A DNA stretch of 64,000 bases from Dyadobacter sp. CY323 (GTDB taxonomy: Bacteria; Bacteroidota; Bacteroidia; Cytophagales; Spirosomataceae), in NCBI RefSeq assembly GCF_021390245.1, contig NZ_JAJUXH010000020.1, forward strand, positions 62,001-126,000, given 5' to 3'. The notes under the pieces are model-generated. The model was not told the origin of the DNA, did no database searches, and saw only the letters and a program-made list of their open reading frames with translations. A program made the translations under genes and the position numbers. Position 1 is the first letter of the stretch, and every line of letters starts with the position of its first letter. Of this stretch, positions 35,299-44,291 are shown piece by piece.

Positions 35299-35322
35299 GT
35301 CGCGGGTGTTGTCACCCGCGAC
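35299..35322. repeat. 10-bp perfect palindromic hairpin after the RND gene
   Basis: GTCGCGGGTG (35299-35308) pairs with CACCCGCGAC (35313-35322) around TTGT. No T-run follows, so it is either a weak terminator between convergent genes or a copy of a dispersed palindromic element. Confidence 0.6.
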
Positions 35323-35326
35323 TCGC

Positions 35327-35623
35327 TCACATGTTCGAACACTCTATCTGTCTGCTGATTCTCAAAAGCGAGCTTCCAAGTTTTGACGGAAGTTCCGGGT
35401 TGTTCAATTCGGCCATGCGGTAAGCCGGTTCCATGATCAGTTTATGTGCGATTTCATCGTAGCTCCATTTCAGATTGGCCTGATGGGCATTGGTCTCGGG
35501 CGCGAGATCGGGCTGGCTGCTGATTTCGGCGTCGGTTGCTGATGTGAGGCCCAATGTGATCAGGCCGGTGGCGGCAAAGAGTAGAAACGCGAGTTTAATT
35601 GGATTGGTAGATTTTAAAGACAT
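35327..35623 (-). CDS. Small exported protein of unknown function
   Basis: 98 residues. A signal or anchor segment at about 10-29 (LAFLLFAATGLITLGLTSA) is followed by a polar, Pro/Glu-rich tail. Not recognised. Convergent with the RND gene and upstream of a separate two-component pair. Support is the signal peptide and ATG start only. Confidence 0.45.
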   Translation of the reverse strand: MSLKSTNPIKLAFLLFAATGLITLGLTSATDAEISSQPDLAPETNAHQANLKWSYDEIAHKLIMEPAYRMAELNNPELPSKLGSSLLRISRQIECSNM

Positions 35624-35763
35624 GGCTAATGATTTGAGCTAGATTGGAACGACTAATTCTGATGACAAATTTGTGGTCCAATGTGTTGCAATGCAATCCA
35701 TCCTATCTGAATTGAGCAATTCCTTATCTGAAATGCATCAGACATCGGTTGAAGTTGGTTTCG

Positions 35764-36534
35764 TTAATTCATGCGGGTGAGAAAAGCTTTGATATTATCC
35801 CGGTATCCGCGTGTCCATTTTATCTTGTCGCCGGTCGAAAGATGGATGATGTATTCACCGTTAAAATACGTTTCCAGCTCCGTAATGTAATTCATATTCA
35901 CAATATTGGACCGGCCGACGCGCACCATCACGGACGGATCAAGCCTGACTTCCAGGCTACCCAGACTCTCGTAAATGGTATATGTTTTTTGGGCTGTATA
36001 AACGGAAATGTAATTCCCATCAGCGGAAAAATGACTGATATCCGAGGTTTTTACAAAATACATTTTGCCCGTTTCTTTTACCAATATCCGTTCAAGATAG
36101 CTCTCACCTTTCGATTGCTTTTCACGCAACAGGTTGTTGACGAGTTCCTCTATACGCGGCTGGGATTTTTGGCTTAACCTTTCTTTTACTCGTCCCAAAG
36201 ACTGGTGAAACCGGATTTCATCAAAAGGTTTCAGCAGGTAATCAATCGCATTCACTTCGAAAGCACGGATTGCATACTGATCAAATGCAGTTGTGAATAC
36301 GACAAATGGCTGATGATGCGACCAAATTTCCTTAATCACTTCAAACCCATCCATTCCCGGCATTTGAATATCAATAAAAACAATATCCGGCCGATGCTGC
36401 AGTACTTTAATTACCGCCTCAGAACCATTCGCGGCCTCATCCACGATCTCAATGGAATGGTCGTGTTTCAGAAATGTGCGGATTACTTCGCGGGCCAGTA
36501 CCTCGTCATCAATGATCAGACAAGAATGCTTCAT
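35764..36534 (-). CDS. LytTR-family response regulator
   Basis: 256 residues. Receiver domain with phospho-acceptor Asp55 (IVFIDIQMPG) and Lys in YLLKPF; then a LytTR DNA-binding domain ('RILVKETGKMYFVKTSDISHFSADGNYISVYT...', 'VRVGRSNIVNMNYI'). Its start lies inside the 3' end of the histidine-kinase gene (26-nt overlap), so the two are translationally coupled. LytTR regulators bind direct repeats upstream of targets; no target is obvious here. Confidence 0.93.
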   Translation of the reverse strand: MKHSCLIIDDEVLAREVIRTFLKHDHSIEIVDEAANGSEAVIKVLQHRPDIVFIDIQMPGMDGFEVIKEIWSHHQPFVVFTTAFDQYAIRAFEVNAIDYLLKPFDEIRFHQSLGRVKERLSQKSQPRIEELVNNLLREKQSKGESYLERILVKETGKMYFVKTSDISHFSADGNYISVYTAQKTYTIYESLGSLEVRLDPSVMVRVGRSNIVNMNYITELETYFNGEYIIHLSTGDKIKWTRGYRDNIKAFLTRMN

Positions 36535-37702
36535 GGTTTATTTTAGTTTTATTAATGGGTTGACTTTCAAAGCGTAATGTCACGACTGTTCCTCCTTCAA
36601 CGGGCTGATCGAAAGTAAGCGTGGCGTGTTCACCGTAGGCTTTTTTCAATCGTAATTTCGTATTTTCCAATCCCAGGCCGGTGCCCGTGGACGGTTTCCG
36701 CTGGTTTGCCCCGACGCCATTATCCCAAACCTGTATTTCCAGCCCGTTGGCGCTCATTTTACTTGTGATCCGGATCAATGCATTCGTAGTCACATCTGAG
36801 ATGCCATGGGTGATCGAATTTTCGACGAGCGGCTGCAGAATGAGCTGGGGTACCGGATAAAGTTCCGAAGCGGGGTCGATGCGGTACTCCACATTCAGTC
36901 GGTCCTGAAACCGTACCTGCTGAATATCAAGATATTGCCGGGTGAGTTTCAGTTCTTCCTGAAATGGGATGAAATCGGCTTTCTGATTAATGAGCACTGC
37001 CCGCAGCAAGTCACTCAGCGTAGTGATCATCAATGTAGCTTTCCGGATATCGTTCGTCACCATCAGACTCACAACGGAATGCAGGGTATTGAAGAGAAAA
37101 TGCGGATTTAGCTGCATCTTCAACGACTGCAACTGCGCATTCGCGAGCTGCCCCCGAAGTTGTTCATTGTTCAGTTCCGTCTCGAAGTGTTGCTGTTTTA
37201 ACGCCTGATAGCGGTAAATGTGTGAGACCTTGTTGAATCCCACCACAAGCAGCATATACTGTGCATAGCTTCCGGTAAAAGCCATATAAAATGAAAAAAG
37301 ATAGCTTTCCAGCGCAACGGACTCTCCAAACGTCCAGAACAAAACGGGGTTTGTCAGGTAGTAATGGACGCAATTGATAAAGACATTGAGAAAGGTGACG
37401 ATGATCAGATGGTAAAGTATGGGTTTTATCAGAGAAGTCGTTCTGAGGTTGAAAGTCACCGGGATTTTAAGAGAGGTATATAAAATCAGTGGAGTGGTGG
37501 ACCACCAGAAAAGCCCGTCGAGCAGCCAGATGATCATTTCGTAATAGCGCATGACGTATCCTTCCATGAGCAGCCAAAGCATGGTTAGCTGCCAGAGTGT
37601 GATTACCGCAAAAACGCTCCAGTAACACAATGAGTATCGCCAAAACTCCCGCTCCGTTAATGGCAGTCTGGATTGATCGAGTAATCTTCTTAAAAAAGTC
37701 AT
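36509..37702 (-). CDS. LytS/YpdA-type sensor histidine kinase
   Basis: 397 residues from ATG 37702 (MTFLRRLLDQSRLPL); an upstream ATG at 37729 is less likely. Four membrane helices (about 25-160), a coiled linker, then a His_kinase domain with the phospho-His in 'MQLNPHFLFNTLHSVV' and a C-terminal HATPase with 'QLILQPLVENSITHG' and 'GTGLGLENTKLRL'. No extracytoplasmic sensor domain, so it probably senses through the membrane region. Partner of the overlapping LytTR regulator. Confidence 0.92.
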   Translation of the reverse strand: MTFLRRLLDQSRLPLTEREFWRYSLCYWSVFAVITLWQLTMLWLLMEGYVMRYYEMIIWLLDGLFWWSTTPLILYTSLKIPVTFNLRTTSLIKPILYHLIIVTFLNVFINCVHYYLTNPVLFWTFGESVALESYLFSFYMAFTGSYAQYMLLVVGFNKVSHIYRYQALKQQHFETELNNEQLRGQLANAQLQSLKMQLNPHFLFNTLHSVVSLMVTNDIRKATLMITTLSDLLRAVLINQKADFIPFQEELKLTRQYLDIQQVRFQDRLNVEYRIDPASELYPVPQLILQPLVENSITHGISDVTTNALIRITSKMSANGLEIQVWDNGVGANQRKPSTGTGLGLENTKLRLKKAYGEHATLTFDQPVEGGTVVTLRFESQPINKTKINHEAFLSDH

Positions 37703-37765
37703 GGATGCGAGGCCGGGGATGTTGCGCAAAAAGAGAACTTACCTTGGTAAAAATAACTTTTAACC

Positions 37766-37998
37766 CCCAATATTCGTCGTCAGACCGTGTGAACCGTTAT
37801 TATTATTATCCAAATGACAGATTTGCGGTTTATGTCCAAAAACAGCTTTTACTTGCCGAGGCTGCCGTTCGTGGCTGGGTGACGGGTACTGCGGCCGATT
37901 ATTACGCCGAAGAAATCCGCGCTAATCTGGACCTAATAATCCTGACACGCGGGTTTGGTGGGATAAGAAGTAAAACCGCGGCGACATCAACCTTTTAA
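37766..37998 (+). pseudogene. Remnant of a SusD-family glycan-binding lipoprotein gene
   Basis: Only a fragment is present: 'RYYYYPNDRFAVYVQKQLLLAEAAVRGWVTGTAADYYAEEIRANLD' translated, the C-terminal helical part of SusD-like proteins (LLLAEAAVRGW...G.A..YY..GI.A). The 5' 80% is missing and the 3' end diverges. It lies directly before the sugar-acid genes on the same strand, so a SusC/SusD uptake pair probably once belonged to this cluster and was deleted. Confidence 0.6.
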
Positions 37999-38039
37999 TT
38001 CCTAAACCTTTAATCACATTTTATTTAACCCAAAATCTC

Positions 38040-39395
38040 ATGAAAGAAACTGGAATAAGCCGTCGCGACACCATGAAAGCATTGGGCCTGAGTGGTTCTG
38101 CCGGATTGTTGGGTCTGTTTGGCGGGATCTCCGATGCGCAGGCTAAAGAAGAAAAAGGCACTCCTCAGTATGCAAAGGCCATGAAACCGGTTACGATAAA
38201 AAGTGTCCGTGCGATTGCCACCGCACCGCAGGGTTCCAATCTGATCGTCGTGAAAGTGGAAACATCGGAACCCGGCCTGTACGGGCTGGGCTGCGCGACC
38301 TTTACCCAACGTGCCGCCGTGGTTATCGTTGCGATCAATACCTATCTGAATGAATTTTGTGTTGGAAAAGATGTCGATAACATCGAAGATATGTGGCATG
38401 GGGCGTATGTAAGTTCCTACTGGCGGAATGGCCCGGTGCTGAACAATGCATTGAGCGGTCTCGACCAGGCACTTTGGGATATTAAAGGAAAGCGCGCGGG
38501 AATGCCTCTTTATCAGCTTCTCGGCGGAAAAGTTCGTTTCGCTGTACCTTGTTATACGCATGCCAATGGAAATACCCCGGAGGCTACCGTCGAAAGTGTA
38601 AAAAGCATCCAGGAGAAAGGTTTTAAATACATACGGATTCAGCAGGGTGGGTATGGTGCAGTAGGCAGTACCAACGAGCAGCCGGACTTTAAAAAGGAGA
38701 ATTTTGGCGGGCCGACTGATAATTTCATGAATGAGAATGCTTATTTAAAAGCAATTCCCAAGTTGTTTGAAGCTGTGCGGAAAAGTTGCGGGGAAGAAAT
38801 TGAGCTGCTTCACGACATTCATGAGCGGGTGCAGCCGATGAATGCGATCAATATGATCAAAAAACTGGAAGAGTTCAATCCGTTTTTTATAGAAGATCCT
38901 TTTTCTCCGGAAAATCAGAAATGGTTTAAGTTATTAAGACAAAGTACCACGGTGCCGATCGCCATGGGCGAGCTTTTCAATAACGTCAATGAATTTGTGG
39001 AACCGATGGTAAATCAGTGGTTTGACTTTATCCGCATCCACGTTTCGCAGATAGGTGGGGTAACGCCTGCTATGAAAGTGGCGAGGCTTGGAGAATGGTT
39101 TAATATAAAAACGGCCTGGCACGGTCCGGGCGATGTTTCTCCGGTCGGTCACTCCGCACACGCGCACATTGACCTGGCTGTCTGGAACTTCGGTATCCAG
39201 GAAGCGGTGAGTTTCAATGACAAAATGCAGGAAGTTTTTTCAGGTTGTCCGACTATGAAAAACGGGTATATGTCTGTAAATGAGGTGCCGGGTATCGGAG
39301 TGGACATCAACGAAAAGGAAGCTGCCAAGTATCCGATCACGACCAAATCAAACTGGCAAGTGCGGAAATTCGACGGCACGTTAATCCGGCCGTGA
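38040..39395 (+). CDS. Twin-arginine-exported D-mannonate dehydratase-like enzyme (enolase superfamily)
   Basis: 451 residues. The N-terminus has a Tat-type signal (SRRDTMKALGLSG, hydrophobic core, then DAQAK). The enolase-superfamily barrel has metal ligands Asp259, Glu285 and Glu311, with His261 in an Asp-x-His motif and His361 in TAWHGPGD. The 26/26/50 residue spacing is what I recall for ManD (mannonate dehydratase). It should dehydrate an aldonate to a 2-keto-3-deoxy acid. The family is normally cytoplasmic; the signal suggests a periplasmic enzyme. A LacI gene follows 6 nt later. Confidence 0.82.
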   Translation: MKETGISRRDTMKALGLSGSAGLLGLFGGISDAQAKEEKGTPQYAKAMKPVTIKSVRAIATAPQGSNLIVVKVETSEPGLYGLGCATFTQRAAVVIVAINTYLNEFCVGKDVDNIEDMWHGAYVSSYWRNGPVLNNALSGLDQALWDIKGKRAGMPLYQLLGGKVRFAVPCYTHANGNTPEATVESVKSIQEKGFKYIRIQQGGYGAVGSTNEQPDFKKENFGGPTDNFMNENAYLKAIPKLFEAVRKSCGEEIELLHDIHERVQPMNAINMIKKLEEFNPFFIEDPFSPENQKWFKLLRQSTTVPIAMGELFNNVNEFVEPMVNQWFDFIRIHVSQIGGVTPAMKVARLGEWFNIKTAWHGPGDVSPVGHSAHAHIDLAVWNFGIQEAVSFNDKMQEVFSGCPTMKNGYMSVNEVPGIGVDINEKEAAKYPITTKSNWQVRKFDGTLIRP

Positions 39396-39401
39396 TGCAC
39401 T

Positions 39402-40436
39402 ATGAAAAAAACATCACTGAAAGACATTGCCCAAATGGCTGGTGTTTCGACTGCACTGGTAAGTTACGTGCTGAATGGCCGGGAAAAGGAAACGAGAGTG
39501 GGCGAGGCGATTGCCAGGAAAGTCAGGGAAATTGCCAAAGAGCTGAATTACCAGCCTAATCACCTTGCAAAAAGTCTGAGAAGCGGTAAAACACACACCA
39601 TCGGATTGATCATTGCCGACATTTCAAATCCTTTTTTTGCCAACATTGCCCGCGTTGTGGAAGACGAGGCAAAACGAAATGGCTACACGGTCATTATCGG
39701 GAGCTGCGATGAACATGCGGACAAATGCTGGGACCTGCTGAATGTGCTGATCAGCAGACAGGTTGATGGCTTTATCATTGTTTCCACGGAAGGATCCGAA
39801 AATCAAATTCATTATCTGAAAGAGCAAAACATACCTTTCGTGTTGCTTGACAGGCATTTTCCCGATATCGAGACGGATTTTGTTGCCACAAACAATTACA
39901 AAGCATCGTATGATGCCTGTATTCATTTGAAAAATGGCGGATATAAGCGAATTGGATTAATAGCATACCGGTCGGATATGTATCACATGGAAGAACGTAT
40001 CCGTGGCTACAAACATGCATTGCTGGATAGTGAGCTAGAATTTCAAAACGGCTGGCTGCGAGAAGTGCATTTTGAAACGATCGAGAAGGAAGTGAAAGTT
40101 GCTATTGATGAATTACTTGCGTCAGAAAATAGAGTAGAAGCGCTCATTTTCGCAACTTATGGATTAGCTATTAATGGGTTGAAATACATCAATGAGCTTC
40201 GGCTGAAAGTCCCATCCGATCTGGCCATTGTCAGCTTTGGTCAGGCAGAAGTTTTTGACCTGTATTATTGCCCCATTACCTATTTGCGGCAACCGCTGGA
40301 AATGCTCGGCAAAACAGCAGTCGAATACCTTTTAGCCAGGCTGAAAAACCCTGAAGAGGAAGTGAAACAGATCCTTATGGAAGCAAAACTGATTGCCCGG
40401 GACTCGTCATTTGCCAGAACGGTGGCGACAGTTTGA
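39402..40436 (+). CDS. LacI-family transcriptional regulator
   Basis: 344 residues. HTH at 4-25 (SLKDIAQMAGVSTALVSYVLNG) plus hinge helix (NYQPNHLAKSLRSGKTHTIGLI), then a periplasmic-binding-protein-like effector domain. It lies between the two dehydratase genes and most likely controls the sugar-acid cluster in response to an aldonate or keto-deoxy acid. A 12-nt palindrome with a central CG directly after it is a candidate operator. Confidence 0.92.
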   Translation: MKKTSLKDIAQMAGVSTALVSYVLNGREKETRVGEAIARKVREIAKELNYQPNHLAKSLRSGKTHTIGLIIADISNPFFANIARVVEDEAKRNGYTVIIGSCDEHADKCWDLLNVLISRQVDGFIIVSTEGSENQIHYLKEQNIPFVLLDRHFPDIETDFVATNNYKASYDACIHLKNGGYKRIGLIAYRSDMYHMEERIRGYKHALLDSELEFQNGWLREVHFETIEKEVKVAIDELLASENRVEALIFATYGLAINGLKYINELRLKVPSDLAIVSFGQAEVFDLYYCPITYLRQPLEMLGKTAVEYLLARLKNPEEEVKQILMEAKLIARDSSFARTVATV

Positions 40437-40452
40437 TTTTTTGTTAAAAAGC

Positions 40453-40464
40453 TTAATCGATTAA
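40453..40464. promoter_or_regulatory. Candidate LacI-family operator
   Basis: TTAATCGATTAA, a perfect 12-nt palindrome with the central CG typical of LacI-family sites, 16 nt after the LacI gene and 11 nt before the next start (40476). Confidence 0.5.
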
Positions 40465-40475
40465 TGATAAGATTT

Positions 40476-41717
40476 ATGGAGAGAAGAAATTTTATTAAAA
40501 CTGCTTTGCTGGGCTCTACTGCAATTGCGGCTGGTTTTCCACTGATCAAAGCGGAGGCGGCATCCAAAATGAAGATCACTAAGATCCGGTATTATGCAGC
40601 TCCGGGTTACAATAAACCACTTTTTAATCAGGCTCGTGGAATCGTCGAAATAGAAACCGATGGCGGGATCATCGGCATTGGCGAGGGAGGTTCCAAGGAT
40701 ATGATCGAACAATGCGCGCAAATGATGATCGGCGAAGATCCGTTTCGCATCGAGCACATTTGGCAAAATGTGTACCGCGGGATGTTTTATCCTCCCGGTC
40801 GCGAAAAACTGCATGCACTGGGCGCATTGGAAATGGCGTTGTGGGATATCAAAGGCAAAGCGTTAAATGTCCCGGTTTACGAGTTGCTCGGCGGCGCTAC
40901 CCGCGATTATGTCGAATGCTATGCAACCGGTTTCCGGGCAAGTAAGGCAAAAACGGAAGAAGAACGTGCGAGAGATTGCATCGAAGCCGGATTGCGAGCC
41001 TACCGGATCGGCCCGACGGGCGGTAGCGGCGAAACGCCATTTGACTTTTATGAAAACGTTAAAAAGACAATCGATTTCTGTAAAAGGATCGACGAGGCGG
41101 TGGGCGGCGGCGGTAAATGGGCCGTGGATCTGCATACGCGTTTTGATCTGACTGATGGTTTAAAGATCTGCACAGCCCTGGAATCGACGGAGCCGTATTT
41201 TGTCGAGGACATTGTGAGGTCTGAGAATCCGGCGGTGTACCAGCAGGTCCGCGCAATGACAAAAGTGCCTATTGCTGTGGGCGAACAGTTTGGCGACCGG
41301 TGGGATAGCAACGAATTCATCGAAAAACGCTGGATCGACTATACACGGTTTACATTACCAAACACGGGCGGAATCGGTGAATTCAAGAAACTGGCGTCTA
41401 TGTGCGAAACGCATTATGTAGGGATGATCCCTCATTTTACAGGCCCATTATCAACCGCGACGCTGGTTCATGTATTAGGTTCGAGCAGCCCGGCGCGTGC
41501 ATTAATGGAACTCGGCGGTGGCGAACCGGAACGTCCGCCTTACTTCAACGAAGATTTTATCAATTTCAAAAATGGCAAATTGTATCTGAACGATGCGCCG
41601 GGGCTGGGCGTGAAATTTGACCCTAAAAAGGCAACGTTTGTGATGGAAGTAAAAGAGAAAACAAAATTCCCGCATCCGATTTTGAAAGCCCCGGATGGTT
41701 CGATCCATAACTGGTAG
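40476..41717 (+). CDS. Tat-exported galactonate-dehydratase-like enzyme (enolase superfamily)
   Basis: 413 residues from ATG 40476; the earlier ATG 40464 overlaps the palindrome and is disfavoured. Perfect Tat motif ERRNFIK, hydrophobic core and a KAEAA cleavage region. The mandelate-racemase-type barrel has AVDLH (metal Asp plus catalytic His), Glu in YFVEDI, Glu in AVGEQF and a His in PHFTGP, the pattern of D-galactonate/gluconate-type dehydratases. It would turn an aldonate into a 2-keto-3-deoxy-aldonate in the periplasm. Follows the LacI gene. Confidence 0.82.
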   Translation: MERRNFIKTALLGSTAIAAGFPLIKAEAASKMKITKIRYYAAPGYNKPLFNQARGIVEIETDGGIIGIGEGGSKDMIEQCAQMMIGEDPFRIEHIWQNVYRGMFYPPGREKLHALGALEMALWDIKGKALNVPVYELLGGATRDYVECYATGFRASKAKTEEERARDCIEAGLRAYRIGPTGGSGETPFDFYENVKKTIDFCKRIDEAVGGGGKWAVDLHTRFDLTDGLKICTALESTEPYFVEDIVRSENPAVYQQVRAMTKVPIAVGEQFGDRWDSNEFIEKRWIDYTRFTLPNTGGIGEFKKLASMCETHYVGMIPHFTGPLSTATLVHVLGSSSPARALMELGGGEPERPPYFNEDFINFKNGKLYLNDAPGLGVKFDPKKATFVMEVKEKTKFPHPILKAPDGSIHNW

Positions 41718-41748
41718 CCGGGGCCAGATATCCTAACCCTTTTTAAAA

Positions 41749-41859
41749 ATGAAACCAATTGAAACATCTGCAGTCTCCCGGTGGCAGGCGATCCAATCGG
41801 TTTTGGCCATTGATGCGACCGGGACATTACTTTTACCCAAAAACTCCCGTAGTTGGTAA
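41749..41859 (+). CDS. 36-codon open frame between dehydratase and quinoprotein genes
   Basis: ATG 41749 with leader ttttaaaa, stop TAA 41857-41859, 36 residues with no recognisable motif (MKPIETSAVSRWQAIQSVLA...). It fills most of the gap in the cluster. It may be a remnant of a deleted enzyme or simply a chance frame. Confidence 0.25.
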   Translation: MKPIETSAVSRWQAIQSVLAIDATGTLLLPKNSRSW

Positions 41860-41870
41860 AAATTGAAAAA

Positions 41871-44105
41871 ATGACAAATAGGTTACTACTAATCCTTCCG
41901 GTTCTGTTGTTAATAGGATTGTTTAGCGGGCTAAAACCTGGTAATGAACCTTCGAAACCGGGCCAGTCTTTCAGACTTACCAGGTTTGACGGTACCAACG
42001 AAGACTGGCCGAAATACGGCGGAAACAGCGGTGGTAACCGTTATTCGCCTCTCAACCAGATTAATAAAGACAATGTTGCCGGCCTGAAATCCGCCTGGTC
42101 GTATGATACCGGTGAGAATAAAAATCCGGAGCAGAGAGGCATGGAAATGCAATGTCAACCCATTGTGATCGATGGGATTATGTATGGCACCACGCCCAGG
42201 TTGAAGGTTTTCGCCATTAACGCGGCAACCGGGAAAGAACTTTGGAAATTCGATCCATTTCAGGGGAAGAAACCGCAGTTTCACCCCATGCGTGGTGTCG
42301 TTTACTGGGCAGACGGCGATGATAGACGCATTCTGTTTACCGCGGGTGCCACACTACATGCCATTCATGCGGCGAATGGAAAACCGGTTTCAACATTTGG
42401 CGTAAACGGTGAAGTAGATTTTCACGATGGTCTGGTAGACGAGAAAACGTATGGCTACAATGCGGCTCAGTTTAACATTCGCAACACCACACCTGGCGTT
42501 ATTTTCAGAAATCTTCTGATCACCGGTTCTTCCGTTTCTGAGGGTGGGGATGCATTGCCGGGCCATATTCGGGCTTTTGATGTACGCACCGGAAAAGTGG
42601 CCTGGGTTTTCAGGACCATTCCTTTGCCCGGAGAATATGGATACGAAACCTGGTCGAAAGATTCGTACCTGAAACTGGGGGCGGCCAATTGCTGGGCTGG
42701 AATGGTACTGGATGAAAAGCGGGGGACGGTTTTTCTGGGAACGGGTTCACCATCGGTTGACTTTTATGGAGGCGCACGAAAAGGGACGAACCTGTTTGCA
42801 AATTGCGTGATTGCACTCAATGCGGAAACAGGCACGCGTAAATGGCATTTTCAGACCGTTCACCACGATCTATGGGACCGTGATATTCCTTGCCCGCCGA
42901 ACCTGATCACCGTAAAGCATGAAGGAAAGGTAGTCGACGCCGTGGCGCAGGCTACCAAAGACGGTTATATTTTTGTGTTTGACCGGGACACGGGCAAGCC
43001 TTTGTTTCTGGTAAAAGAAGTCGCTGTGCCCATTACAAAAGCATTGCCCGGCGAGGAGCCGTGGCCAACCCAGCCTGTCCCGACCAAACCTGCACCATTT
43101 GCCAAGCAAACCTTCACGGAAGCTGATATTACAACCCGCACTCCGGAGGCGCACGCCTTCGTTTTAGATCGTTTTTTAAACAGTAATAAAGGAGCCAAAA
43201 ATTATCCGCCAAGCCTGGATGGAGGGTTACTATACGGAATTGGCGGCGGAGCGGAATGGGGCGGCGCAGCTGCGGATCCTGGCGGCATTATGTATGTGAA
43301 TGGCAATAATATGCTTTGGTGGCTCAAAATGCGTGATGCGAAAGAGAAGCCATCCGGACAAACGTTAACGAAAGGCAATGTTTTGTTTAATACCAATTGT
43401 GCGGCTTGTCATGCCACCACCCAGAACGCTACTGCGCCGGCAGCGGATCAGGCATATCCCGTTTTAAAAGACATTGGTAAAAGAATGAGCCGCGAACAAA
43501 TCGCCGCATTACTGGAGACCGGACGCGGACGAATGCCATCTTTTCAACATATTTCAAAAGAAGATCGAACCGAAATCGTAAATTATTTATTGCACATCGA
43601 GGTAAAACCAGCGGCCAACGACATTCATGCGCAAACTTCGCAAGCCACCGTTCAGAAAGACAAAAAATTTCCATTTGTGCCACCTTTTGTGAATAATGGA
43701 AATGTACAGTTCAAGGATCAGGATAATTACCCAGCTATAAAACCGCCTTGGGGCACTTTAAATGCTGTTGATTTGAATACAGGTGAATATCTTTGGAAAG
43801 TAACTCTGGGTGAATATCCTGAGCTGACAAAGCAGGGCATACCACCCACCGGAACCGAAAACCACGGCGGGCCGATCGTTACAGCTGGCGGATTGCTTTT
43901 CATTGCGGCCACTTACGATGAACATTTGAGAGCTTATGACACTAAAACGGGCAAGGTTGTTTGGCAATATAAACTACCAGCCGGCGGCTTTGCTACCCCG
44001 ATCACATACATGGTAAACGGCAAACAATACATCGCAATCACCGCCGGAGGAACAAGATATGGCTTAAAATCCGGAGGTACTTACGTAGCATTTGCGTTGC
44101 CGTGA
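41871..44105 (+). CDS. PQQ-dependent dehydrogenase with inserted cytochrome c domain
   Basis: 744 residues from ATG 41871 (MTNRLLLILPVLLLIG), an export signal; an earlier TTG is less likely. Eight-bladed quinoprotein propeller repeats (for example 'DWPKYGGNSGGNRYSPLNQI', 'VFAINAATGKELWKF'), interrupted by a c-type cytochrome domain with heme motif CAACH (Cys510, Cys513, His514) and a Met in GRMPSF as probable axial ligand, then the last blades. A periplasmic aldose or alcohol oxidase passing electrons through heme. It fits with the dehydratases: aldose to aldonate. Confidence 0.9.
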   Translation: MTNRLLLILPVLLLIGLFSGLKPGNEPSKPGQSFRLTRFDGTNEDWPKYGGNSGGNRYSPLNQINKDNVAGLKSAWSYDTGENKNPEQRGMEMQCQPIVIDGIMYGTTPRLKVFAINAATGKELWKFDPFQGKKPQFHPMRGVVYWADGDDRRILFTAGATLHAIHAANGKPVSTFGVNGEVDFHDGLVDEKTYGYNAAQFNIRNTTPGVIFRNLLITGSSVSEGGDALPGHIRAFDVRTGKVAWVFRTIPLPGEYGYETWSKDSYLKLGAANCWAGMVLDEKRGTVFLGTGSPSVDFYGGARKGTNLFANCVIALNAETGTRKWHFQTVHHDLWDRDIPCPPNLITVKHEGKVVDAVAQATKDGYIFVFDRDTGKPLFLVKEVAVPITKALPGEEPWPTQPVPTKPAPFAKQTFTEADITTRTPEAHAFVLDRFLNSNKGAKNYPPSLDGGLLYGIGGGAEWGGAAADPGGIMYVNGNNMLWWLKMRDAKEKPSGQTLTKGNVLFNTNCAACHATTQNATAPAADQAYPVLKDIGKRMSREQIAALLETGRGRMPSFQHISKEDRTEIVNYLLHIEVKPAANDIHAQTSQATVQKDKKFPFVPPFVNNGNVQFKDQDNYPAIKPPWGTLNAVDLNTGEYLWKVTLGEYPELTKQGIPPTGTENHGGPIVTAGGLLFIAATYDEHLRAYDTKTGKVVWQYKLPAGGFATPITYMVNGKQYIAITAGGTRYGLKSGGTYVAFALP

Positions 44106-44135
44106 GGAAGGAACGGGGTTTGTGATTGACTGTTT

Positions 44136-44156
44136 GACGATTGACTGTCAATCGTC
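44136..44156. repeat. Short perfect inverted repeat in the gap before the aldolase gene
   Basis: GACGATTGA (44136-44144) and TCAATCGTC (44148-44156), 3-nt loop. The surrounding 180 nt (44106-44291) also contains a repeated gactgccga motif. No T-run, so a terminator is uncertain; the sequence looks like degenerate dispersed repeat material. Confidence 0.5.
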
Positions 44157-44291
44157 GTATGTAATCAAAAAGATAAAGAGACTGCCGAAAGCCGACTGCC
44201 GAATGCCATCCGCCAATCGTGTACAAAGCGGCAACAACGGCCTACGTCCGAATATTTGACAACCAGAAACTCATACTGAACAAAGCGAATC

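Noticed and set aside
37630..37998. 122-codon frame as an intact gene
   Set aside because: Its first third runs through the kinase start; only the SusD-like part is meaningful, so it is listed as a remnant.
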